A stretch of 64,000 nucleotides of DNA from Clostridiales bacterium (GCA_003150485.1 QALX01000007.1:124001-188000), one strand, 5' to 3'; shown: positions 7,330 through 16,411, counted from the stretch's first letter. The notes: a model not told the origin generated them from the sequence alone. Numbers and translations: made by a program.

Positions 7330-8778
7330 CTACCCAATCTGATTACTCAGGTCAAAGGTCATCTGCTCCTCACAGCACCGGATGGCCTGGCGCAGCACCC
7401 GCTCCACTTCGCTCCGGGGCAGCACATAGCTGCTCTCGGGCAGGGATTCAAAGAAATCTTCAAAGGCGTCCATCAGATTTTGCTCCTGGAAGCAGAACAT
7501 GCGCAGCTTGGGCAGCCGCTTCCGGTAGGTCATAATCCGTTTCCCCTTGGCCAGGGAAAACACGAATTCATCGGAAACCGTGGTCTTCTCCGGGTCCATC
7601 AGGTACAGCCGGCTGTTTTCCGGCGGCCGGTACAGCATGGTCTCCAGCACCGTCTTCCGGTCCTCCAGCTCCAGCGGCGGAACCAGCCTCTCCGGGAACT
7701 CGTTCATAAGCCCGTTCCGGGCAAAGTCCATCAGCCCCGCCTCGCTGCAAAAGCTGACATAGAACACTCCCGCCATGATGCTCTGAAAGTAGTGGTCGAA
7801 CCTCTCCTCCATCCCCGCCGGGCAGTACTTGTCCACCAGCTCTCGGGTCAGATAAGCGCTGAAACAGGGCGTGGCAAAGTACTGGTACCCCATTGTGGTC
7901 CCTTCCCAGTTCTCCAGGGTAAAGTCCACTGTCTGCTGATACCCCTTAAAGGGGGTGTGAAACTGCTTGGTCTTGCACAGGACATCCTCAAACTGGGTGC
8001 GGCAGGTTTCCAGAATCGCCGGAGCGGCGGAAAACAGCGCCCGGTCCATGGCTTCGTTCATCAGCAGGACGCCGGTACTGGTGATAACGGAATAGGGATA
8101 GAGGACGCCGACGGTGTCGGCAAAATCCACCTCGCTGTAATAATAATGTGCCTCGTAGCCCATGCAGTCCGAGGCCAGGAAAAATAGAATCGAGTCGAAA
8201 AACTCCATGCTCTCCCGGGTCTTTTTCCCCCTTCCCTGGGGGAACTGGACCAGCTGGCGCAGCCGCACGTTTTTCTCCCCGCTGTTCCGGTAGAGCACCT
8301 TGAGGTACTCAATGAACCGGCTGTCCTCCTGGGGCACAAACAGGTCAATTTTGGGCTCGGGCAGGAACATTTCCGCCTGTACCAGGTGGCACAGCTCCTG
8401 AAACACCCGATTGTCCCCCTCCAGCGACGCCCAGTTTGCGGTCAGCTGGGCCACGCCGTCAAGGCGGTAGATCTGGGGGATCAGATTCCCGGACAGGGCG
8501 GCCAGGGTCTCCAGGCACTTCTTCGCACACTGCCGGTTTTGATACACGGACTCGCCGATCTGGGCGATGTGGTACAGCTTCCGCAGCTTGGACTCCTCCC
8601 CCGGGGACAGTTGAAGTGTCCGAAGTAAGTGCTCAAAAAACGATTCCTTAGGCAGCCGTTTTCCGTTTAAGCACTGAAAAAAAGTGGATCGGTTGACCTG
8701 ACACGCCTCGATCAATCCGTTTTTCGTAAGACCACTTTTCGCCACATAATTTGTCAACAGCTCTGAAAAAGCGCTCAC
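7330..8778 (-). CDS. Large helix-turn-helix regulator
   Basis: This 482-aa protein starts at a GTG at 8778, 6 nt after AGGAGGT. The N-terminal 70 residues look like a lambda-repressor HTH: NGLIEACQVNRSTFFQCLNGKRLPK with basic and polar recognition features. The remaining 400 residues have no motif I recognise; there are no membrane segments. It lies 81 nt downstream of the flavodoxin-fold gene on the same strand and probably shares its transcript. The ligand is unknown. Confidence 0.7.
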   Translation of the reverse strand: MSAFSELLTNYVAKSGLTKNGLIEACQVNRSTFFQCLNGKRLPKESFFEHLLRTLQLSPGEESKLRKLYHIAQIGESVYQNRQCAKKCLETLAALSGNLIPQIYRLDGVAQLTANWASLEGDNRVFQELCHLVQAEMFLPEPKIDLFVPQEDSRFIEYLKVLYRNSGEKNVRLRQLVQFPQGRGKKTRESMEFFDSILFFLASDCMGYEAHYYYSEVDFADTVGVLYPYSVITSTGVLLMNEAMDRALFSAAPAILETCRTQFEDVLCKTKQFHTPFKGYQQTVDFTLENWEGTTMGYQYFATPCFSAYLTRELVDKYCPAGMEERFDHYFQSIMAGVFYVSFCSEAGLMDFARNGLMNEFPERLVPPLELEDRKTVLETMLYRPPENSRLYLMDPEKTTVSDEFVFSLAKGKRIMTYRKRLPKLRMFCFQEQNLMDAFEDFFESLPESSYVLPRSEVERVLRQAIRCCEEQMTFDLSNQIG

Positions 8779-8859
8779 AACTCCACCTCCTGAAGCACTT
8801 GTTTTTCGTCGTTGCGAGGGGAATGCCACAGCCCCCGGCAGGCTCCGCCAAAGGCGTCT

Positions 8860-9384
8860 CTACCGCACCGCCGCCGCCAGCAGCGCCTCCGGATCGCTGC
8901 CCGGGAGGTCCAGTCCCTCGCAGCGGATGGCGGTAAACGCCCCGATGCCGAACAGCCGCTGAAACACCGTTTTCACGTACTCCTCGCCCAGGTGGCGTTC
9001 TCCCACATAGCCGCCGGCCGTGCTGATATACACCGCCCGGTCCGCCCGGCATAGGCCCTCCTCCCGGTTCTCCACGTAGTGGAAGGTGATTCCGGTGACG
9101 CAGACCCGCTCCAGGTACACCTTCAGGATGGACGGGAAGGACAGGTCCCAGTAGGGCGCCGCCACCACAATCTCGTCCGCCTGGGCGAACTGCTCCGCCA
9201 GCCGGGTATCCCGACGGGTCTCCACTTCCTCCAGCGGCAGCGGCGTCAGCTCCAGGTCGTACAGTTTCAGATGCTCCACCTGGGCCCCCGGCTCCTGCTT
9301 GGCCAGCCACCGCCGGGTTAAGGTCAGGGTGCGGGATTGCTCCCCCCGGACACAGCAGTCAATCAACAATATCCGCTTGGCCAT
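8860..9384 (-). CDS. Flavodoxin-fold NAD(P)H-dependent oxidoreductase (quinone/azo-reductase type)
   Basis: This 174-aa protein has KRILLIDCCVRGEQSRT (phosphate-binding start of the flavodoxin-like NQO fold), ADEIVVAAPYWDLSFPSILK (residues about 80-100; APxW.xS.P is typical of AzoR/MdaB relatives) and STAGGY near residue 130. The family uses FMN or FAD to reduce quinones, azo dyes or similar acceptors with NAD(P)H. Start by GGAGGGGG upstream of the ATG at 9384. Confidence 0.8.
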   Translation of the reverse strand: MAKRILLIDCCVRGEQSRTLTLTRRWLAKQEPGAQVEHLKLYDLELTPLPLEEVETRRDTRLAEQFAQADEIVVAAPYWDLSFPSILKVYLERVCVTGITFHYVENREEGLCRADRAVYISTAGGYVGERHLGEEYVKTVFQRLFGIGAFTAIRCEGLDLPGSDPEALLAAAVR

Positions 9385-9466
9385 TCTGCTTTCCCCCTCC
9401 ATATTTCGTACTGTGCCTACTATACCACAGAACCGCGCCTTTTGCCAGTGGGTAGAGGACACAATC

Positions 9467-9496
9467 AAAAGCTCCCGCCGTCTGGCAGGAGCTTTT
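9467..9496 (-). terminator. Terminator of serC-serA
   Basis: AAAAGCTCC pairs with GGAGCTTTT, placed 25 nt after the serA stop on the minus strand. Confidence 0.75.
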
Positions 9497-9520
9497 TCAG
9501 ATGATACTGCTGACAGGTGC

Positions 9521-10687
9521 TCAGTGGAGCACCCGTACCCGAATGGTGGGTTCCATCCGCTGGATGGCCGCCACCATGTTCTCGCCGACACTCTGGTTGA
9601 TGTCGATCATGGTGTAGGCCAGGTCCTTCTTGGACTTGTTAATCAGATTCTCCACGTTGATTTCCAGGTCGGAAACCAGGTTGACGATAGAGCTGAGGAT
9701 GGTGGGCACGTTCTTGTGGATGACGCAGATGCGGCACTCGCCGGAACGGCGCATGGCCAGGTTAGGCAGGTTCACCGAGTTGCTGATGTTGCCGTTCTCC
9801 AGGTAGTCCCGGAGCTCCTGGGCCGCCATAGCGGCGCAGTTGGCCTCACTCTCCGGGGTGGAGGCGCCCAGATGGGGCATAGCGATGACGTTGGGCACCT
9901 GGACCAGCCGGTTGTTGGGGAAGTCGGTGATATACTTGGCCACCCGGCCGGACTCCAGACCGGCGATGATGGCGTCGTCGTTGACCAGGCCGCCCCGGGC
10001 CAGGTTGATGACCCGGACGCCGCCCTTCATCCGCTTCACCGCGTCCTCGTCGATGATGTTGGCGGTGGACTTGTTATAGTGAAGGTGCATGGTCAGGTAA
10101 TCGGACTGGCGGAACACCTCATCCAGGTCGGTGACGTGCTCAATGTGGGTGTTCAGGGCCAGAGCGGAATCCACCGACAGGTAGGGGTCGTAGCCCAGCA
10201 CGTGCATCCCCATCTCGATGGCGATATTGGCCACCTTGGACCCGATGGCGCCCAGGCCGATGACGCCCAGGCTCTTACCGATGAGCTCGGGGCCCACAAA
10301 GGCCGCTTTGCCCTTCTCCACCACGGAGGACACATCTACGCCCTCTTCCACCTGGCGCTTGACCCACTCGACGCCGCCCAACAGATCCCGGGAGGCCAGC
10401 AGCAGGTCGGCCAACAGCAGCTCTTTTACCGCGTTGGCGTTGGCGCCGGGGGTGTTGAACACGGCGATGCCCCGCTCATTGCACTTGTCGATGGGGATGT
10501 TGTTGGTGCCCGAGCCCGCCCGGGCGATGGCCAGCAGCTCCTTGGGGAACTGGTGGCTGTGGAGATCCGCGGAACGGATCAGCATCCCCTGGTAACGCTC
10601 CAGATCCTGACCGATCTGGTAGTTGGACGGGTCCAGCTTGCGCAGGCCCGCAGGGGCGATTTTATTCATCACTCGTACTTTAAACAT
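9521..10687 (-). CDS. serA: D-3-phosphoglycerate dehydrogenase
   Basis: This 388-aa cytosolic enzyme oxidises 3-phosphoglycerate to 3-phosphohydroxypyruvate, the first step of serine synthesis. Visible are ARAGSGTNNIPID, the NAD-binding LGVIGLGAIGSKVANIAI (around residue 140), the active-site region INLARGGLVND, and MPHLGASTPESEAN with the catalytic His. A C-terminal ACT-type segment (CVIHKNVPTILSSIV...) could sense serine. It is the short form of the family. It follows serC by 17 nt in one operon. Confidence 0.95.
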   Translation of the reverse strand: MFKVRVMNKIAPAGLRKLDPSNYQIGQDLERYQGMLIRSADLHSHQFPKELLAIARAGSGTNNIPIDKCNERGIAVFNTPGANANAVKELLLADLLLASRDLLGGVEWVKRQVEEGVDVSSVVEKGKAAFVGPELIGKSLGVIGLGAIGSKVANIAIEMGMHVLGYDPYLSVDSALALNTHIEHVTDLDEVFRQSDYLTMHLHYNKSTANIIDEDAVKRMKGGVRVINLARGGLVNDDAIIAGLESGRVAKYITDFPNNRLVQVPNVIAMPHLGASTPESEANCAAMAAQELRDYLENGNISNSVNLPNLAMRRSGECRICVIHKNVPTILSSIVNLVSDLEINVENLINKSKKDLAYTMIDINQSVGENMVAAIQRMEPTIRVRVLH

Positions 10688-10704
10688 AGCCGTTCCTCCC
10701 CTCC

Positions 10705-11787
10705 TTAATTCTCCCGGTCAAAGCGCCGGATGAACTCGCACAGCTGCTCCACGCCCTCTACGGGCATGGCATTGTAGATGGAGGCACGCATGCCGCCCAC
10801 CTTCCGGTGGCCCTTCAGGTTGTGGAAACCGGCTTCGGTGGCGGCGGCCACAAACTTGGCATCCAGCTCATCGCTGTCGCTGCGGAAGGTTACGTTCATA
10901 TCGCTGCGGGAGCCGGGTTCGGCCACACAGTGGAGGAGTTTCGACTGGTCCAGCACGTCGTAGAGCATCTGAGCCTTGCCGTGCTTGATGCGCTCCATGC
11001 CGGCCACGCCGCCCTGGGCCTCCAGCCATTCCAGGACCAGGCCCAGAACGTAGATGCACCAGCAGGGAGGGGTGTTGTACATGGAGTGCTTTTCAATCAT
11101 TTTGTCGTAGCAGAGCATCAGAGGAGTCTCGGGCAGCTGTTGGCCGGCCAGGGACTTCTTGACGATGACGATGGTGAGACCGGCGGGAGCCAGGTTTTTC
11201 TGGGCGCCGGCATAGATGATGCCGTATTTGGACACGTCTACCACCCGGCTGGCGATGTCGGAGGACATATCGCACACCAGGGGAACCGAACCGGTCTCCG
11301 GGACGTACTGCCACTCGGTGCCGTAGACGGTGTTGTTGGCGCAGTAGTAGAAGTAGCTCGCCTCCGGGTCCAGCTTCAGAGCGTCCTGGGACGGGATATA
11401 GCTGTGATTCCGGTCGGCGGAGGAGGCTGCCAGGCTGATCTGCCCGTACTTCCGGGCCTCCTTGTAGGCGATCTCGGCGAAGTTGCCGGTGACAGCGTAG
11501 TCCGCCTTGCCGGTCTTGCCGATCAGGTTCATGGGGATGGCGGAGAACTGAGTGGACGCACCGCCCTGGAGGAAGAGAATCTCGTAGTCTTCGGGCACGT
11601 TCATCAGCTTGCGGAACCGGGCCTGGGTGTCATCGAAGATGTCCTGGAACACCTTGGAGCGGTGGCTCATCTCCATGACCGACATACCGCTGCCGCGGTA
11701 GTTGGTAATTTCGGCCCCGGCCTTCTGGAGCACCTCCAGAGGCAGCATGGAAGGGCCTGCGGAAAAGTTGTAAATACGATCTCCCAT
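10705..11787 (-). CDS. serC: Phosphoserine aminotransferase
   Basis: This 360-aa PLP enzyme converts 3-phosphohydroxypyruvate and glutamate to phosphoserine. It opens with RIYNFSAGPSMLPLEVL, the family hallmark, has FLQGGAST (phosphate site), and carries the PLP lysine in IYAGAQKNLAPAG. The ATG at 11787 follows AAGGAGA; the longer in-frame extension is leader sequence. It is first in the serC-serA operon, behind a structured 94-nt leader. Confidence 0.95.
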   Translation of the reverse strand: MGDRIYNFSAGPSMLPLEVLQKAGAEITNYRGSGMSVMEMSHRSKVFQDIFDDTQARFRKLMNVPEDYEILFLQGGASTQFSAIPMNLIGKTGKADYAVTGNFAEIAYKEARKYGQISLAASSADRNHSYIPSQDALKLDPEASYFYYCANNTVYGTEWQYVPETGSVPLVCDMSSDIASRVVDVSKYGIIYAGAQKNLAPAGLTIVIVKKSLAGQQLPETPLMLCYDKMIEKHSMYNTPPCWCIYVLGLVLEWLEAQGGVAGMERIKHGKAQMLYDVLDQSKLLHCVAEPGSRSDMNVTFRSDSDELDAKFVAAATEAGFHNLKGHRKVGGMRASIYNAMPVEGVEQLCEFIRRFDREN

Positions 11788-11806
11788 AGTGAAAGATCTC
11801 CTTTCT

Positions 11807-11872
11807 GATGCGGCTTCAAACTCACCACACCGTGAATTTGCCACGGAATACGGCTTCAACCTCACCGCATCC
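11807..11872 (-). ncRNA. Twin-hairpin leader of the serC-serA mRNA
   Basis: On the transcript strand two stem-loops follow one another (11872-11845 and 11831-11807). Each has a 7-8 bp stem with G:U pairs and an 11-nt loop, TGAGGTTGAAG in the first and TGAGTTTGAAG in the second. They fill the 5' untranslated region just before AAGGAGA. There is no T-box motif. The element is not one I recognise; a cis-regulatory role is inference. Confidence 0.5.
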
Positions 11873-11887
11873 AAAACTGGCATTTCC

Positions 11888-11915
11888 ATTATAACATACT
11901 GGAATGGCGTTACAA
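11888..11915 (-). promoter_or_regulatory. Promoter of serC-serA
   Basis: TTGTAA (11910-11915) and TATAAT (11888-11893) with a 16-bp spacer on the minus strand predict a start near 11881 and a 94-nt leader. Confidence 0.7.
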
Positions 11916-12022
11916 TTTCACTTTTGACGAAAAAGCACAGGTTTTCGACTGGGCTTTTGAGCAATTTCCCTTCAAAAATTTCCTCCACTCCCAGTCTATC
12001 GCAGGCTGCTCCCCCGGTGCCG

Positions 12023-12058
12023 CAAAAAAGCACCGCTTTTTCGGAAAGCGGTGCTTTT
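12023..12058 (-). terminator. Terminator of the pilus operon
   Basis: AAAAGCACCGCTTT/AAAGCGGTGCTTTT with a T-run on the minus strand, just after the stop codon at 12080. Confidence 0.88.
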
Positions 12059-12079
12059 CAGACAGGAAAAGATATGGAA

Positions 12080-12733
12080 TCAGCTGCGTTTTCTGTTCCA
12101 GCAGAAAACAACGGTCAGGGCGATGAGGCCCAGCAGGGAGATGCCCAGCAGGCAGCCCAGAACCACCAGATTCATCTCGTCGCCGGTCTTGGGGCTGGCG
12201 GAGGTGACTTTAGCGGTGGTGTGCTTCACAGGCGTAGGCTTGGGGGTGGGCTTGGGTGCCGGAGCGGGGGGATCGTAGGAATTCTCAAAGAGAATTTCGT
12301 CCACCTTATCCACGCCGCCCTCTTCGATGGCCCAGATTTCAGCGGTCAGGCCGCCTTCCCCATCGTTGATCACCCGGACGGTGACCGTATAGCTGGTGGT
12401 GTCGTAGGTAAAGTATGCTTCGCTGCCCTCTTTCTGGGTGACGGTGTAGAGGTAGTCCCCGGGCTTGGTATAGGTGATGGGGCCCAGGGTCGCCGTGCCG
12501 GAGCCGGTGATGGTCACGCTGGACGCATCGGGCATGGGGTTGGCCTCGTCCACCGGGGTCATGGTGACGGTAAAGTCTACGTCGTCGGGGGCGGAATCCC
12601 CCGTCACCTGCACCTCAACCGGGATAGAGATGGTACAGGAGTAGTCCGCTGCAAGTGCCTGCGTCTGGAACAGCAGGGTCGCGATCAGCAGCGGAAGGAG
12701 CAGCTTACGAAATTGTTTCATTCTTTGCTTCAT
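12080..12733 (-). CDS. Wall-anchored pilin-like protein with Spy0128-type domain
   Basis: This 217-aa secreted protein has a signal peptide (basic start, LLLPLLIATLLF, cut near ALA-AD). One beta-sandwich domain follows, with DFTVTMTPVD and YTKPGDYLYTVTQKEG, the pattern of streptococcal pilin isopeptide domains. A Pro/Lys-rich stalk (PAPKPTPKPTP) and a sorting signal SPKTGDEM at residues 180-187 precede a hydrophobic helix and RKRS tail. The signal has S in place of L of LPXTG. The start follows AAGGAGG; an alternative GTG lies inside that site. It is the last gene of the operon after the sortase. Confidence 0.82.
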   Translation of the reverse strand: MKQRMKQFRKLLLPLLIATLLFQTQALAADYSCTISIPVEVQVTGDSAPDDVDFTVTMTPVDEANPMPDASSVTITGSGTATLGPITYTKPGDYLYTVTQKEGSEAYFTYDTTSYTVTVRVINDGEGGLTAEIWAIEEGGVDKVDEILFENSYDPPAPAPKPTPKPTPVKHTTAKVTSASPKTGDEMNLVVLGCLLGISLLGLIALTVVFCWNRKRS

Positions 12734-12768
12734 TGTGTCTTGAGGCACCTCCTTCGTGTGCTTAGCAT

Positions 12769-13548
12769 TTATTTGTCCAATCGTCCGAATACGACAACAC
12801 GGCCATTGGTTTCCGCATCGGAGCAGGTTGACAAACCGATGATATGATCGTCCGACCCAACACCGATGTCCCGGTATTGGACGGCCTTCTCCCGGACATG
12901 ACTCAGGAGGGAACTGACGTCGCCCTGCTTTTGAGCCTCCGGGGTGTAGACGACGCTGTCGGAGGCGTCCACTTTTACGCAGGCAAAGAGGGTGATTTGA
13001 TAGGTCTGGTTGTCGGTCAGGTACAGGGTACCGGTTTTGTGTCCGTTGAAGTAGTCCTGATCGGCAAACTCCACGATGTCGCCAAACATGGCGCCGTTGT
13101 CCATGTGGTGACCGTAGAGCAGGCTGTAGCTGTCGGAAAAATCCGTTTGATTGCGGCTGTCCAGAAAGATGGCGCCCGAGAGGGCAAACTCGCCGAAGAC
13201 ATCCTTGTTGACGTACTCCATATTGTCCTCGCCCCGGACCACCGGGTAGTCAATGTGGGTGTCGTCCACCGTCAGCCAGGCGCAGACGTCCGGATTCAAT
13301 TCTTTCAGCTCCGCGAGAGACAGATCGTCCGCCTCGCCCGTGGGCTTGTACTGGAGCAGGTCGCTGGAGGCGAAGGCCCCTTTGTAGGTCATGGCCGTGT
13401 CCCAGAGGGAGTACCCGCCGTACAGCAACAGCAGCAGAATCAGCACAAGGGCCAGAAAACTCAATATTCTGTCCCCAATTCGGGCAGCTTTTGCGGCTCT
13501 TTCCAATCTGTTTCGCCCCTTGTTTCGATTTTTGCGGAAGGGATTCAC
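12769..13548 (-). CDS. srtB: Class B sortase
   Basis: This 259-aa membrane-bound transpeptidase has an N-terminal basic stretch and a transmembrane helix (residues about 27-45). Catalytic His147 lies in LLYGHHMDN, Cys242 in LSTCSD and Arg250 in NGRVVVFGRL. It should attach or polymerise the flanking pilin-like proteins at the cell wall. The GTG at 13548 has GGAGG 7 nt upstream, and that GGAGG forms one arm of a perfect hairpin (13556-13581). A longer ATG start at 13590 would run through the hairpin and encode Pro/Gly-rich nonsense. Confidence 0.9.
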   Translation of the reverse strand: MNPFRKNRNKGRNRLERAAKAARIGDRILSFLALVLILLLLLYGGYSLWDTAMTYKGAFASSDLLQYKPTGEADDLSLAELKELNPDVCAWLTVDDTHIDYPVVRGEDNMEYVNKDVFGEFALSGAIFLDSRNQTDFSDSYSLLYGHHMDNGAMFGDIVEFADQDYFNGHKTGTLYLTDNQTYQITLFACVKVDASDSVVYTPEAQKQGDVSSLLSHVREKAVQYRDIGVGSDDHIIGLSTCSDAETNGRVVVFGRLDK

Positions 13549-13555
13549 CCGCCCG

Positions 13556-13581
13556 CCTCCGCCCGGAAACCCGGGCGGAGG
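13556..13581 (-). promoter_or_regulatory. Hairpin that buries the sortase ribosome-binding site
   Basis: CCTCCGCCCGG and CCGGGCGGAGG pair perfectly (11 bp, loop of 4). On the mRNA strand the 3' arm contains the GGAGG Shine-Dalgarno of srtB, 7 nt before its GTG. It lies 107 nt after the pilin stop codon, within the operon. Confidence 0.8.
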
Positions 13582-13688
13582 GGACGGCACGCCGTGTCAG
13601 ATGACTTGAGCGTTTTGATTCAATGAATTTTTAGATCGAAATGAAATAACAGTTTTTTCAGTTTTCCTGTTTGTCAGCGCGGTCTGTC

Positions 13689-14669
13689 TTATTCCGCGTG
13701 CTTTCTGCGCAGGAAGAAGAAGGCAATGCCGCCAGCCAGAGCCACCATCAGCACGTAGGGAGCGATGTTCATGATGACGCCAGTGGGGGTGGTTGCATTC
13801 TTGGTGTTGGTGACAGTCACAGTATTGTTATTAGCGTGGGCATCCTGATAATCTCCCTCATAGGAAACAGTATATTCACCAGGCTGTGCTTCGTTGACAG
13901 TATAAGTGTCGTTCGCAGACAGACCAGATACTGTATAAGTTTCGTTATTACCAAGATCAATCGTGGTGCTAGCTACACCATTAGTATCAGCTGTAATAGT
14001 AGTAGTAGTAGCGCCATTGACTACGGTGTAAGACTTTCCGGGAGTGCCGTTGATAGTAATGGTAATACCAAACTCTTCAGTCGTATCAGCCTGATTACCT
14101 GTAATCACCTTTTTGACGGTAACAGCCTTAGTCGCATAGCTATTGGTAAAATTCAGAGAAGCCTTTCCTTCAGCAGTGCCAAGGCCCTTGTTATTTACGG
14201 TAACAGCATATACCTCATTCGAATTGTTAACAAACACATTCATGTTATATACTGTATTATCATACACGATACCATTATAGTCACCAGCAACTTCGCTGAC
14301 CTTATAGGAATAAATTCCAGCAGCAGTGTAAGCAGGCAGAGTGATAGTAGCAGTATAAGTAACGGTTGTACCATCAGGAGACTCTACGCCCTCTCCAGTT
14401 GTGACATTGTTCATTGCCTCACCGGGAGTGATGGAAATGTCAGTTTGACCATCCTGTTCATAAACACCTTCATCACCAGCAGCAATAGCAAACGTAAAAG
14501 TAGTATTCGGAACAGGAGCATCAGCAGATTTGGTCAGAGTCTTAGTAATAGTCACAGTTTCAGGATTATTTGCAGCAAAAGCATTAATGGCCATAACGGA
14601 CATTGCCATTGCCAGTGCCATTACGACGGCGCCCAGCCGGCGAATGGACTTTTTGGTTTTCTTTAACAT
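13689..14669 (-). CDS. Major pilin candidate, wall-anchored, Spy0128-type domains
   Basis: This 326-aa secreted protein has a signal peptide (KKTKKSIRRLG, hydrophobic core, cut near AFA-AN). Two pilin-type beta domains follow (TITKTLTKSAD...; VTVKKVITGNQ...), each with conserved Lys and late Asn/Glu positions suited to isopeptide bonds. The sorting signal is TTPTGVIM at residue 293, then a hydrophobic helix and RRKHAE. Codon use is much more AT-rich than neighbouring genes. It overlaps the upstream adhesin remnant by 7 nt and precedes the sortase. Confidence 0.82.
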   Translation of the reverse strand: MLKKTKKSIRRLGAVVMALAMAMSVMAINAFAANNPETVTITKTLTKSADAPVPNTTFTFAIAAGDEGVYEQDGQTDISITPGEAMNNVTTGEGVESPDGTTVTYTATITLPAYTAAGIYSYKVSEVAGDYNGIVYDNTVYNMNVFVNNSNEVYAVTVNNKGLGTAEGKASLNFTNSYATKAVTVKKVITGNQADTTEEFGITITINGTPGKSYTVVNGATTTTITADTNGVASTTIDLGNNETYTVSGLSANDTYTVNEAQPGEYTVSYEGDYQDAHANNNTVTVTNTKNATTPTGVIMNIAPYVLMVALAGGIAFFFLRRKHAE

Positions 14670-15835
14670 AACCCAAATTCCTTTCTTTGATACGATTGGG
14701 ATCCTGAATTTATCAGCAGAATCGTGAGACTCTGCCTGCTCACAAGGTGCAGCCGGGAGGTAAGGTAAATATCATTAGCACCAAATTCTGTACCACCATC
14801 ATTAGAACTTGATCTGTAACACCAACTGCGACTCAAGTTGTTATTTACTCTTCCATATTGAAACTGCGTAAAACTCACACCAGCAGCACTTCCCACGTGA
14901 GCACCAATGAAAGTATAGCCTTCAACCGCCGCATAATCAGCTATATCATACCATGTATCGCGTTGGCTAATTACCATTGGATCCGTGCTACCAGGAACAT
15001 CCTCGCCATCTACACTTACACGGTTAACCTTGATCTTATATTGGTTGTCATTTCTAGTGTATGTAATTGTAAAGGTAGAGAAACTCTCCACGGTAAAGCC
15101 TGCGTTGATCTTCTGTTCCTGGACAGCGACGGTGCCGTTGGTGGCGCTGCCGGTATCGGCAACGGTTTCCACCTTGCCGCTGTCGGCCAGATGCTGAATC
15201 GCCAGGGACTCGGTATCAGCTTCCTCGGGAAGAAGACCTGCACCCAGTTCAAACTGCACATCCACGGAACCATTGGGTTCCACTTCCTGCCCGTTCACTT
15301 CAAAGCCCACGTCCAGGGCCAGGAAATTATCATAGGCAACCTGGTTGGCATCCAGCGTGTTCGCCGCATCCTGATACTGGCTGTCAGTATCGGCCAGCTG
15401 CTTCACCACCAGTTTCGCACCCTCGGGGAGCACACCGGCGGCGGCGCTGGTCCTGACAGTAACGGCCCGGTCGCCGGAACCAACGGTGGCAATCTGCTCA
15501 CTGGCCGCACTGACCGGAGCAGCTTCCCCGGCCTCGCCAGCCGGTTTCTTGCTGTCAGGAGCAGGTTCTTCGGGATCGCCCTCCACGGGGGCCTCACCAT
15601 CTTCGCTGGAGTCTTCCTCTGCCGGTGCGTCCTTGTCCGCGTCCTCCTCCGGCTCCGCCTGATTGGTGGAGTCTGTGGCGTCCGTCTGCTTCTCCTCGAC
15701 CGCCACATCTGCGGCAGCGGGCGTCGCTTCGGGTTCGCTCTCCGCCGGAGCGGAAAGCGCCATGCCGGTCATCACTGACATCGCCACGGCCAGCGCCAGC
15801 AGAAATGCCAGGATTCTTCTCACTTTTTTCCGCAT
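14663..15835 (-). pseudogene. Truncated surface adhesin of the pilus operon
   Basis: This 390-aa ORF starts at an ATG behind GGAG and has a signal peptide (RKKVRRILAFLLALAVAMSVMTGMA). Next comes an acidic Glu/Asp/Pro-rich linker (residues about 35-105), a beta-rich region with VTVRTSAAAGVLPEGAKLVV, and an AT-rich segment from about residue 255. There is no sorting signal: after DIYLT near residue 350 the sequence turns into intergenic-looking DNA and stops on the pilin start. It was probably a longer tip adhesin whose 3' part was deleted; it could still be secreted. Confidence 0.6.
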
Positions 15836-16025
15836 TTTGCATTCTCCATTCATCGTGTGTGTCGGGGGCGGCCGCTGTTGGGCGGGACTTTCTCCCCCAC
15901 TGGTCCTCGGACGCGGTCAGGCGTTCCAGTTGCCGGAGCGCCCACAGGGCTCCGGAGCGGCGGTACAGAGACGGCGGCACTGCCGGACCATCTGCCTGTA
16001 TTGGTCTGTTTGATCCTTCCTGTCT

Positions 16026-16054
16026 ATTATAACGAACCCACCCCGCTTACGCAA
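16026..16054 (-). promoter_or_regulatory. Promoter of the pilus operon
   Basis: TTGCGT (16049-16054), 17 bp, TATAAT (16026-16031) on the minus strand, 190 bp upstream of the adhesin start. The rest of 15836-16400 shows no gene. Confidence 0.55.
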
Positions 16055-16411
16055 GGGCTTATTTAACAATAAAAAGAAAGACCACGGCATTTTCCACCCT
16101 TATTCTATGTAATCCGTAATTTTACGATGCGGGAGTGGCAAAGAGGCGTACTCGTTTTTGCCGCTTTTCCCAACATCACCGCACGACTCTCTTCCCCTCC
16201 TCCGGCAAGGCGGATACCCCCGAAAAATCCCAAGATTTTCCCGTTTTTCCGCACATTTAGCCATCGTTTTTTCGCTTCCGGCAGAACGAGTTTCCTTTCG
16301 TGGTTCCGCCTGCCATCTGTCAGACAGGTTTCATGTTTGCGCAAATTACACATGTGTAAATATTATCTCATTTTCTCTTTTTTGTAAAGACTTATTTTAT
16401 ATTTCCCCCAG

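Noticed and set aside
11788..12000. T-box leader for serC-serA
   Set aside because: No GGGTGG-ACCGCG-like T-box or Ser specifier stem is visible; only two short hairpins are.
13549..13590. ATG at 13590 as srtB start
   Set aside because: It would translate the hairpin into Pro/Gly-rich residues and has no ribosome site; the GTG at 13548 has GGAGG at 7 nt.
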